DNA of 6,686 bases from DSUN01 sp035527715 (lineage in GTDB: Bacteria; Planctomycetota; PUPC01; DSUN01). Below the pieces are notes generated by a model. The model was not told the origin of the DNA. It saw nothing but the letters and a program-made list of their open reading frames with translations, and did not search any database. The position numbers and the translations under genes are program-made. The stretch is taken from positions 1 to 6,686 of the forward strand of contig DATKZY010000113.1 of assembly GCA_035527715.1 (NCBI GenBank). The letters run 5' to 3'. Shown in pieces: positions 1 through 4,584 of this stretch. Each line of letters starts with the position of its first letter. Within the stretch, counting starts at the first letter, position 1.

Positions 1-113
1 GCCACCAACAGTGCCCCGGCGTCTGAGGCCAGTTGGCCCCCTCGGAAATCGGCCACCACCGCTCGCGGCCCGAGCCGCTTGAAATACAACTGCTCTGCGC
101 TACACTGTGTCAT
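1..113 (-). CDS. IS1380-family transposase, N-terminal fragment (runs off left edge)
   Basis: Reading the minus strand from the ATG at 113-111 gives 37 codons that begin MTQCSAEQLYFKRLGPR and continue VVADFRGGQLASDAGALLVA. The block D-F-x-G-G-x-x-x-S-D-A-G-x-L-L is the characteristic N-terminus of IS1380-family DDE transposases, which excise and reinsert their own element; the catalytic residues lie further on, outside the window. The start is supported by AAAGGA at 129-124 with a 10-nt spacer, rather long but usable. An extended -10 promoter lies upstream at 169-161. The gene points away from the plus-strand operon, so the insertion sequence lies mainly to the left and its right end is in this window. 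Whether the element is intact cannot be seen. Family assignment rests on motif recall from a short fragment, not on a search. Confidence 0.8.
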   Translation of the reverse strand, partial: MTQCSAEQLYFKRLGPRAVVADFRGGQLASDAGALLV

Positions 114-185
114 TGCCAGGTCGTCCTTTCTCTTGTCTATAAGCCGTTGTGACCACACGGATTATAGCAGAAAGACGACCTGGCA
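114..185. repeat. Long imperfect inverted repeat covering the transposase leader
   Basis: The arms TGCCAGGTCGTC (114-125) and its complement (174-185) pair perfectly. After one bulged base, TTTCT (127-131) pairs with AGAAA (169-173). Further in, CTATAA (137-142) pairs with TTATAG (162-167) and CCGT (144-147) with ACGG (157-160). That gives about 27 bp of stem in 72 nt with a 9-nt apical loop. On the minus strand the inner-left arm carries the transposase SD (129-124) and stops one base before its ATG, while the other arm carries the -10 box. Full read-through RNA can fold and hide the SD; RNA started at about 154 lacks most of the partner arm. Confidence 0.8.
161..169 (-). promoter_or_regulatory. 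Extended -10 promoter of the transposase
   Basis: On the minus strand 169-161 reads TGCTATAAT, a perfect TATAAT with the TG extension that lets sigma70-type promoters work with a poor -35. The best-spaced -35 candidate (TGGGTG, 189-184, 17-nt spacer) is weak. Transcription would start near 154, about 40 nt before the transposase ATG, and so inside the loop side of the surrounding inverted repeat. Confidence 0.6.
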
Positions 186-211
186 CCCAGGGGTGTGGTG
201 AGAAATGCGGG

Positions 212-267
212 TTAGAACATGTTGCGGTGTGCCTCTGAGAGGACACAACCTGTAGTGTGTCCTGCGG
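212..267. repeat. Structured repeat, copy A
   Basis: This 56-bp unit begins TTAGAACATGTTGCGGTG and ends with GTAGTGTG followed by CTGCGG. It shares this framework with copy B at 309-370. It contains the 8-bp palindrome AACATGTT, a small CCTC/GAGG hairpin (232-242) and a perfect 7-bp stem GGACACA/TGTGTCC (241-247 with 256-262) around an 8-nt loop. The two hairpins share two G bases, so they compete. No protein is evident in any frame. Its role is unknown. Confidence 0.6.
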
Positions 268-284
268 GACCTCCCCCATGAACC

Positions 285-311
285 GGCGACTCAGGCGACT
301 CAGGCGACTTA
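285..311. repeat. Three tandem 9-bp units GGCGACTCA
   Basis: Units lie at 285-293, 294-302 and 303-311; the third reads GGCGACTTA and runs into the start of repeat copy B. It joins copies A and B. It may be a slippage product or a binding-site array; nothing in the sequence tells which. Confidence 0.75.
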
Positions 312-370
312 GAACATGTTGTGGTGGGACCCGCCGGCGGACCCAGCCCGTAGTGTGGGCTGTTCTGCGG
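309..370. repeat. Structured repeat, copy B
   Basis: This 62-bp unit is a direct but diverged copy of A. It starts TTAGAACATGTTGTGGTG, differing from copy A at one of these 18 positions. It then has a perfect palindrome CCGCCGGCGG (331-340) where copy A has CCTCTGAGAGG, and a 6-bp stem CAGCCC/GGGCTG (344-349 with 357-362) around GTAGTGT. The arms differ from those of copy A yet still pair, while the loop-side word GTAGTGTG and the end CTGCGG are kept. Confidence 0.6.
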
Positions 371-466
371 AGGGAACTGGGTGAAGGCTCTCGCCGCAAC
401 GGGGGTTCGCGGCGCCGCGTTAGTGGCCGAGGGGATTGGACTTAGGGCAAATCGGACTCGGGGCGT
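371..466. other. Intergenic spacer upstream of the operon promoter
   Basis: GC-rich DNA with no credible gene. It holds a 10-bp palindrome GCGGCGCCGC at 409-418, which is unremarkable at this base composition. Nothing else supportable was seen. Confidence 0.4.
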
Positions 467-494
467 TTGACAACCGGCCGCGGTGTGGTATGAT
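467..494 (+). promoter_or_regulatory. Near-consensus sigma70-type promoter of the PspA-flotillin operon
   Basis: A perfect TTGACA (467-472) is followed after 16 nt by TATGAT (489-494), which differs from consensus at one base and carries the TG extension (TGGTATGAT, 486-494). The predicted start is near 501, about 175 nt before the first gene. In gamma-proteobacteria the psp operon is driven by sigma54 and PspF; no sigma54 -24/-12 element is evident here, so this operon probably uses the housekeeping sigma factor. Confidence 0.75.
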
Positions 495-502
495 TAGGGC
501 AG

Positions 503-534
503 ACAGCCGGGCTGTGCACTCCACGCCCGGCTGT
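503..534 (+). promoter_or_regulatory. Perfect 10-bp hairpin at the predicted mRNA 5' end
   Basis: ACAGCCGGGC (503-512) pairs exactly with GCCCGGCTGT (525-534) across a 12-nt loop. It begins 2-3 nt after the predicted transcription start, so it would cap the 5' end of the message. As DNA it could equally be an operator placed just past the start site. RNA stabilisation and repressor binding cannot be separated from the sequence alone. Confidence 0.6.
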
Positions 535-676
535 GGACGCCACGCAACGGGTGGGAGCGCAGCCGCACCGTGGTGCTTCAGGTGAGGGAGTGCGTAGCCG
601 CCGGTAATGCCGAGCGGCGTGCAGGGTGATCCTGGGACTAGCCTCCCGTGGAGCCCGCAAGAAAGGAGGAGCGGTC
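535..676 (+). promoter_or_regulatory. Structured 5' leader ahead of the PspA-like gene
   Basis: The leader carries a quasi-palindrome GCACCGTGGTGC (565-576), an 8-bp hairpin with one bulge (597-604 with 610-618, loop TAATG), a 4-bp hairpin CAGG/CCTG (622-634) and CTCC/GGAG (643-653). CCTCC at 642-646 could instead pair with GGAGG (665-669), the core of the ribosome binding site, so the last hairpin and an SD-masking pairing are mutually exclusive. I do not recognise a known riboswitch class. Confidence 0.45.
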
Positions 677-1405
677 ATGGCTGCCGGCTTTCTCAAGCGC
701 GTGCGCCGTATCACCATGGGCAGAATCAACGCCTTTCTCGACGGGGCGGAGAGACCCGAAGAGGTCTTTCCCCAACTCGTGCAGGAGATGCGCGAGGAGT
801 GCAGGAAGGCCATTGATGCCGAGGCCATCGCGGTAGCGGCGTTCAAGCGCAGACAGCAGGAGTACGACGACCTTCAGGCCGAGATCGCCAAGTGGGGCCA
901 GCGCGCGGAGCTCGCCGTCCGCGACAGCGACGATGCCCTGGCCCGCACGGCCATTGACGCCCAGATGGGCTCGGAGCGGCGCATCGAGGGCCACCGCGGG
1001 TCGCTCGAACAGGCCCGCATGGCCGCCGACCGCGCCCGCGAGGCCCGCCAGGATCTCCACGACAAGTTGCACACCCTCGAGCACAAGCGCGACGAAATCC
1101 TCGCGCGCGCCCGCGCCGCCAAGAGCCAGGAAGCCGTCCAGAAGGTCCTTGCAGGCGTCGAGGCCGGCTCCGGCGCGAGCATCCTGGACGCCGTGGCCCG
1201 CATGGAGGATAAGGTCGCCGAGGCGGAGGCCCGCGTGGGCGCCTACGCCGAGGTGGCCACCGACATGGCGGGCGGCGACGCCGAGACCAAGTTCCGCGAG
1301 CTCGAGCACAAACAGGTCATCGAGACCCGGCTCCTCGAGCTGAAGCAGCGCATCGCCGGCGCACTGCCGGCCGGCGACGCCGACACGGCAACGGACAAGT
1401 CCTGA
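677..1405 (+). CDS. PspA/IM30 (phage-shock A) family coiled-coil protein
   Basis: The 242-residue product is hydrophilic and almost wholly helical, with no membrane segment or signal peptide, as in PspA/Vipp1 proteins (about 220-250 residues). Residues 1-17 form a basic amphipathic helix (GFLKRVRRI) that in this family inserts into stressed or curved inner membrane. The family signature follows at 18-41: N-x-F-L-D-x-A-E-x-P-E-E, then Q-L-x-x-E-M-x-E-E. Residues about 40-165 are long coiled coil, and about 180-230 form the terminal helices. Such proteins oligomerise into rods or rings on the cytoplasmic face of the membrane. The ATG at 677 is preferred over earlier in-frame starts because AAAGGAGG (662-669) sits 7 nt upstream. 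It is the first gene of the flotillin operon, suggesting work with those partners. No PspB, PspC or PspF gene is in view. Confidence 0.9.
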   Translation: MAAGFLKRVRRITMGRINAFLDGAERPEEVFPQLVQEMREECRKAIDAEAIAVAAFKRRQQEYDDLQAEIAKWGQRAELAVRDSDDALARTAIDAQMGSERRIEGHRGSLEQARMAADRAREARQDLHDKLHTLEHKRDEILARARAAKSQEAVQKVLAGVEAGSGASILDAVARMEDKVAEAEARVGAYAEVATDMAGGDAETKFRELEHKQVIETRLLELKQRIAGALPAGDADTATDKS

Positions 1406-1415
1406 GCACACCCTT

Positions 1416-1430
1416 CGGCGGGAACCGCCG
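1416..1430 (+). other. Intercistronic hairpin
   Basis: CGGCGG (1416-1421) pairs with CCGCCG (1425-1430) across GAA, 11 nt after the PspA-like stop codon. No T-run follows, so it is unlikely to be a full terminator; it may protect the upstream message or partly attenuate transcription into the next gene. Confidence 0.4.
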
Positions 1431-1483
1431 GCTGCGCTCCCACGGCTCTTCCCCATCGGTCCCTCAGGGCGGAGGTGTCCGGG

Positions 1484-2287
1484 ATGTCTGAGCTACTCCA
1501 GCCGTGGAACCTGGTCTACGTCCTGGCCTTCTTCTTCGCCCTCCTTTACGCGGTCCTCAACGCCATCGGCCTCGCCTCCCACGGCGCCGATGTGGATGCG
1601 GACGCCGACGTGGACCACGACCTGGGCGATCTGGGCGTGGACCACGACATTGACGTGCACGCCGACGTGGACCACGACATTGACGTCCACGCCGACGTGG
1701 ACCACGACGTCGAGGTGGGCGTGGACCACCACGTGCCCGACTTCCACGTGGACCACGACGTCCACGCGGAGGCCCCGCACGCGGAGCCAAGCGTGCTGGA
1801 GGAGGCCCTGTCCTTCTTCGGCATCGGCAAGGTGCCGCTGTCGGTCATCCTGATGACGTTTCTGATCACCTTCGCGGTCGTGGGCTGGGCGGTGAACGCA
1901 GCGCTGGCGCCGGTGCTCCTGACGCCTGTGGCCTTCTTCCCGATCTCGCTCGCGGCCGCGATCACGTGCGGGCTGGGCGGCACGAAGCTGCTCGCCGGCA
2001 CGCTGGGGCGTTACCTCAAGCCGGTGGATTCGGCGGCCCTGCGGCGCGGCGTCCTCGTCGGGCGCATCGCCACCGCCAAGCTGCCGGTCAGCGCGACCTT
2101 CGGCATGGCCCTCGTGCGCGACGACTACGGCACCCTGCACAAGGTCACCTGCCGCGTGCGCGAGGGCGCCGCGACGATCCCCAAGGGCCAGACCATCCTC
2201 CTCGTGCGCTACGTGCCGGTCAAGCAGCCGGGGCGCCGAGCGAGCGGGTACTTCATCGTGGAGCCCTACGATGTCCCAACCACGTAG
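1484..2287 (+). CDS. YqiJ/NfeD-like OB-fold membrane protein with Asp/His repeat loop
   Basis: The 267-residue protein has a membrane helix at about 10-30, an acidic histidine-rich loop at 33-100, two more helices at about 119-141 and 143-165, and a soluble beta-rich domain at about 175-262 that fits the C-terminal OB fold of YqiJ/NfeD proteins (G-V-L-V-G-R start, Y-x-V-E-P-Y end). Such proteins are encoded next to flotillins and bind them, as here. Basic residues after the third helix (K-L-L..R-Y-L-K, then R-R) and none before the first suggest that the loop and OB domain both face the cytoplasm; this is inference. The loop holds the 10-residue repeat VDHDIDVHAD at 52-61 and 62-71 plus degenerate copies, a plausible divalent-metal binder. 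The ATG at 1484 is preferred to GTG at 1475 because GGAGG (1471-1475) lies 8 nt before it. The gene lies 78 nt after the PspA-like gene. Confidence 0.82.
   Translation: MSELLQPWNLVYVLAFFFALLYAVLNAIGLASHGADVDADADVDHDLGDLGVDHDIDVHADVDHDIDVHADVDHDVEVGVDHHVPDFHVDHDVHAEAPHAEPSVLEEALSFFGIGKVPLSVILMTFLITFAVVGWAVNAALAPVLLTPVAFFPISLAAAITCGLGGTKLLAGTLGRYLKPVDSAALRRGVLVGRIATAKLPVSATFGMALVRDDYGTLHKVTCRVREGAATIPKGQTILLVRYVPVKQPGRRASGYFIVEPYDVPTT
1637..1696 (+). repeat. Two 30-bp tandem repeats inside the Asp/His loop
   Basis: Units 1637-1666 and 1667-1696 differ at one base (G1657 versus C1687, silent or near-silent). A third, partial unit begins at 1697, and the word GTGGACCACGAC recurs before (from 1611) and after (1754). 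The repeat length is a multiple of three, so copy-number change would lengthen or shorten the loop by ten residues without a frameshift. Confidence 0.9.
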
Positions 2288-2480
2288 ACCGCAGCCGAGG
2301 CCGCCCGCCCGCGGCCAGCCGCCGCCGGCGCGCCCCGCGCCTCGGCCCCCGGCGCGCCCCACGGCGCGGCGGGAGCCACGGGCCGGGCCGTTTCCCGAGC
2401 CCGTCGAGCTGACCCCCGACGACATCGTCCCCCACGTCCCTCAACGACTGACAGGCGCGCAACCTCGAAAGGAGGGAAGC
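2271..2480 (+). other. Open Pro/Arg-rich stretch in frame with flotillin
   Basis: From an ATG at 2271, overlapping the previous gene by 17 nt, 70 codons run without a stop straight into the flotillin frame. The first 40 are Pro/Arg/Ala-rich; the later part (E-L-T-P-D-D-I-V-P) is less biased. The SD before 2271 is weak (GTGGAG, 2258-2263), whereas 2481 has a very good one. It is either untranslated GC-rich spacer or a disordered cytoplasmic extension of flotillin. Open frames also exist here on other strands and phases, so openness alone is weak evidence. Confidence 0.35.
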
Positions 2481-4409
2481 ATGGCCGCCTTCATGGGTAT
2501 TGTCATTGGCCTGGCCCTGATTGGGGCCGGCATCGGCTTCAGCGAGAAGATCGGGTTTTTCTCCTCGCTCCTGCTCGTGGCCGCCGGCGCCGTCATCGTG
2601 CTCATCACCGCCATCCTCACGGCGATCACCAAGCTCTACCGCAAGACCACGGCGAACGAGGCATTCGTCCGCACCGGCATGGGCAAGGCCAAGGTGGTCC
2701 TCGACGGCGGCGCCTTCGTCGTGCCCATGATCCACCGCGTCGTGCCCGTCTCCCTCGAAACCATGCGCCTCAACGTCACGCGGAACGGCGCGGCGGCCCT
2801 CATTACGGGCGACAACCTGCGGGTGGACATCGCGGCCGAGTTCTACATCAAGGTCCAGCCCGAGGCCAACGACATCCTCAACGCCGCCCGCTCGCTCGGC
2901 GAGAAGTCGGTCTCCGAGGACAGCATCAGCGATCTGGTGATGGAGAAACTCATCTCCGCCCTCCGCACCGTCGCCGCCACGCGGCCCCTCATCGAACTCC
3001 ACACCAAGCGCGACGAGTTCGCCTCCGCCGTCCAGCAGATCGTCACCCAGGACCTCCAGGAGAACGGCCTCACGCTCGAGTCCGTCACCATCTCGAGCCT
3101 CGACCAGACGGCCCTCGAGAACCTCAAGGACGACAATATCTTCGACGCGCAGGGCAAGCGGCGCATCACCGAGATCACGCAGGACCAGATGGTCAAGCGC
3201 AACGAGATCACCCGCAACGCCGAGCGCGACATCCGCACGAAGGACGTGATGACGCGCAAGCAGATCCTGGACCTCGACAAGGATCGCGACGTGGCCGAAG
3301 CCACCCAGGGCCGCGACGTGGCGAACGTGCAGGCCGAGCGCAAGCGCGAGACCAACGAGTTCGCCATCCAGCAGGAGCGCGAGGTCGAGCTGGCCCGGGT
3401 CCAGAAAGACCTGACGGTTCAGAACGCCGAGATCACCCGCGACCGCGACCTGTCGGTGGCCCAGGCCAAGCGCGAGGAGGCCGAGCGCCTGGCCCAGATC
3501 GAGCGCGACAAGGCGCAGCAGGAGGCCGACGTGGTGCGGACCAGGGCCGTCGAGGTCGCCAAGCGCCAGGCCGAAGTCGCCGTGGCCGAGCAGGAGACGA
3601 AGCGCGCCCAGACCCAGGCCCAAACCCGCGCCGCCGAGGCCAAGCGCGAGGAAGAGACCCAGCGCATCGAAACCGTCAAAGTCACCTTCGACGCCGACCG
3701 CCGCGCCCAGCAGAAGATGATCACCGAGAAGCAGCAGGTGGACATCAAGAAGTACCAGGACCAGGTGGCGGCCGAGGTTACGGCCTACACCACCGTCAAG
3801 GTGGCTGATGGCGAGCTGACGGCCTCCGACAAGCGCAAGCAGGCCATGCTCATCCTCGCCGAGGGCCAATCCGAATCCGCCAAGAAAATCGCCGAGGGCG
3901 AGCGGGCCAAGGAAATGGTCCCCGTCCAGGTGGACCGCGAGAAGGTCAACGTCGAGGCCGCCCGCGTCGAAGTCCGACGCCAGGATCTCGAGAACCAGGA
4001 GAAATACAGCGAGGCCGCCCTCGACTTCGAGCTCAAGAAGCAGCAGATCGTCGCCAACAAGGAAGTCCAGGTGCAGATGGCCAACGCCGTCGGCACCATG
4101 CTCGCCAGCGCCAAGATGCAGATCTTCGGCGACCCGAGCACCCTGGCCAACCTCTACGGCCAGTTCCTCAAGAGCGTCGGATGGGGCCTCACCGTCCAGG
4201 GACTCGTCGAGTCCACCCCCGAGCCCGTCCGCGACGCTGCCCTGAAGCTCGTCGGCGGCACGGGCCAGGTCCTCCGCGACGTCGTGGCCCGCGTCGTCGG
4301 CAAGCAGGTGGACGTGGATCCGAAGGCCCTCGAGCAGGCGCTCGTCGAGGCCATCGCGAAGGCGAAGGAGAAGGCCGAAGAGGCCCCGCCCGAGGCGCCC
4401 GCCAAGTAG
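2481..4409 (+). CDS. Flotillin family protein (YqiK-like, SPFH domain)
   Basis: The 642-residue protein scaffolds membrane microdomains on the cytoplasmic side. Two hydrophobic segments (about 5-20 and 26-49) anchor the N-terminus. The SPFH/band-7 domain spans about 55-215, beginning T-A-N-E-A-F-V-R-T-G-x-G. It is followed by L-K-D-D-N-I-F-D-A-Q-G-K-R (215-227) and a charged coiled coil (about 225-535) dense in Ala, Glu, Arg and Lys with many E-A and Q-A steps, the oligomerisation region. Residues 538-555 (G-T-M-L-A-S-A-K-M-Q-I-F-G-D-P-S-T-L) match the conserved flotillin C-terminal block. It is longer than E. coli YqiK (about 550 residues), the extra length being at the C-terminus, ending in a K/E/A/P tail. 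The ATG at 2481 is chosen because AAAGGAGG (2468-2475) lies 5 nt upstream. It follows the YqiJ/NfeD-like partner gene. Confidence 0.92.
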   Translation: MAAFMGIVIGLALIGAGIGFSEKIGFFSSLLLVAAGAVIVLITAILTAITKLYRKTTANEAFVRTGMGKAKVVLDGGAFVVPMIHRVVPVSLETMRLNVTRNGAAALITGDNLRVDIAAEFYIKVQPEANDILNAARSLGEKSVSEDSISDLVMEKLISALRTVAATRPLIELHTKRDEFASAVQQIVTQDLQENGLTLESVTISSLDQTALENLKDDNIFDAQGKRRITEITQDQMVKRNEITRNAERDIRTKDVMTRKQILDLDKDRDVAEATQGRDVANVQAERKRETNEFAIQQEREVELARVQKDLTVQNAEITRDRDLSVAQAKREEAERLAQIERDKAQQEADVVRTRAVEVAKRQAEVAVAEQETKRAQTQAQTRAAEAKREEETQRIETVKVTFDADRRAQQKMITEKQQVDIKKYQDQVAAEVTAYTTVKVADGELTASDKRKQAMLILAEGQSESAKKIAEGERAKEMVPVQVDREKVNVEAARVEVRRQDLENQEKYSEAALDFELKKQQIVANKEVQVQMANAVGTMLASAKMQIFGDPSTLANLYGQFLKSVGWGLTVQGLVESTPEPVRDAALKLVGGTGQVLRDVVARVVGKQVDVDPKALEQALVEAIAKAKEKAEEAPPEAPAK

Positions 4410-4422
4410 GCCAAGCCCGTGG

Positions 4423-4441
4423 GCGGGATGTCTCATCCCGC
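4423..4441 (+). terminator. Hairpin 1 after flotillin
   Basis: GCGGGATG (4423-4430) pairs perfectly with CATCCCGC (4434-4441) over a 3-nt loop, 13 nt after the stop codon. It lacks a T-run, so it may act as an RNA-stabilising 3' end or as part of a two-hairpin terminator. Confidence 0.5.
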
Positions 4442-4450
4442 GAAACGACA

Positions 4451-4478
4451 AGCGGGGCACGCAGGTGCGTGCCCCGCT
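4451..4478 (+). terminator. Hairpin 2 after flotillin, probable operon terminator
   Basis: AGCGGGGCACGC (4451-4462) pairs perfectly with GCGTGCCCCGCT (4467-4478) across AGGT, a 12-bp GC-rich stem. The bases after it (GCCGTTCAC) are not a T-run, so termination would be non-canonical or Rho-aided. It closes the PspA-flotillin operon before the lipoprotein gene. Confidence 0.55.
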
Positions 4479-4498
4479 GCCGTTCACGCTGGGGGTGC

Positions 4499-4527
4499 TT
4501 GCATCGCGTGGGGATTTGGGTTACTCT
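4499..4527 (+). promoter_or_regulatory. Possible promoter for the lipoprotein gene
   Basis: TTGCAT (4499-4504), 17 nt, then TACTCT (4522-4527) keeps TTG of the -35 and the T, A and final T of the -10. It is weak by consensus, but placed just past the terminator hairpins and 57 nt before the start codon. Confidence 0.35.
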
Positions 4528-4560
4528 GATGCGGCTTCATCCGGCGGCGTCGCCGGGGCA

Positions 4561-4574
4561 TTTCGCTTGCGAAA
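4561..4574 (+). promoter_or_regulatory. CTTG-loop hairpin overlapping the ribosome binding site
   Basis: TTTCG (4561-4565) pairs with CGAAA (4570-4574) around CTTG; G-C closed CUUG tetraloops are unusually stable in RNA. Its 3' arm takes the first bases of the GAAAGGAG SD (4571-4578). A second stem, CCGGCG/CGCCGG (4541-4546 with 4551-4556), lies just upstream. It could tune translation of the lipoprotein. Confidence 0.4.
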
Positions 4575-4584
4575 GGAGCAGAGC

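Larger units (their letters stand above)
1..211 (-). mobile_element. Right-hand end of an IS1380-like insertion sequence
   Basis: The transposase start, its promoter and its hairpin leader mark the 5' end of an insertion sequence whose body lies left of the window. The outer boundary is not proven. The hairpin ends at 185, and similarity between the two repeats at 212 and 309 begins at T212, so the terminal inverted repeat should lie in about 186-211. The other end is absent, so neither the terminal repeats nor a target duplication can be compared. The boundary at 211 is an estimate. Confidence 0.5.

Noticed and set aside
181..200. TGGCAC at 181 as the -24 part of a sigma54 promoter for the psp-type operon
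   Set aside because: No TTGC-type -12 element follows at the right spacing, it lies about 500 nt before the gene, and a near-consensus sigma70 promoter sits at 467-494.
212..370. CRISPR array
   Set aside because: There are only two units, they are diverged and of different lengths, and the sequence between them holds a short tandem repeat rather than a unique spacer.
409..418. GCGGCGCCGC palindrome as an operator
   Set aside because: Short GC palindromes are common at this composition, and it is 50 nt upstream of the promoter with no second copy.
100..445. Small open frames on both strands (100-399 minus, 257-445 plus) across the repeat region
   Set aside because: They are Arg-rich translations of the repeats and of the IS leader, without SD sequences or protein-like composition.
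1493..2425. Minus-strand open frame opposite the OB-fold membrane protein gene
   Set aside because: Its valine/histidine repeats are simply the complement of the Asp/His repeats, there is no credible start or SD, and the plus strand has a clear family match.
2253..4487. A 744-codon open frame on the minus strand opposite flotillin
   Set aside because: It is Leu/Gly/Asp/His-rich with no recognisable domain, and mirrors the codon pattern of the well-supported flotillin gene. Long antisense frames are expected at this GC content.
4465..4584. An N-terminal extension of the lipoprotein from the in-frame ATG at 4465
   Set aside because: That ATG is inside the 12-bp terminator hairpin, has no SD, and would bury the lipoprotein signal peptide 40 residues into the protein.
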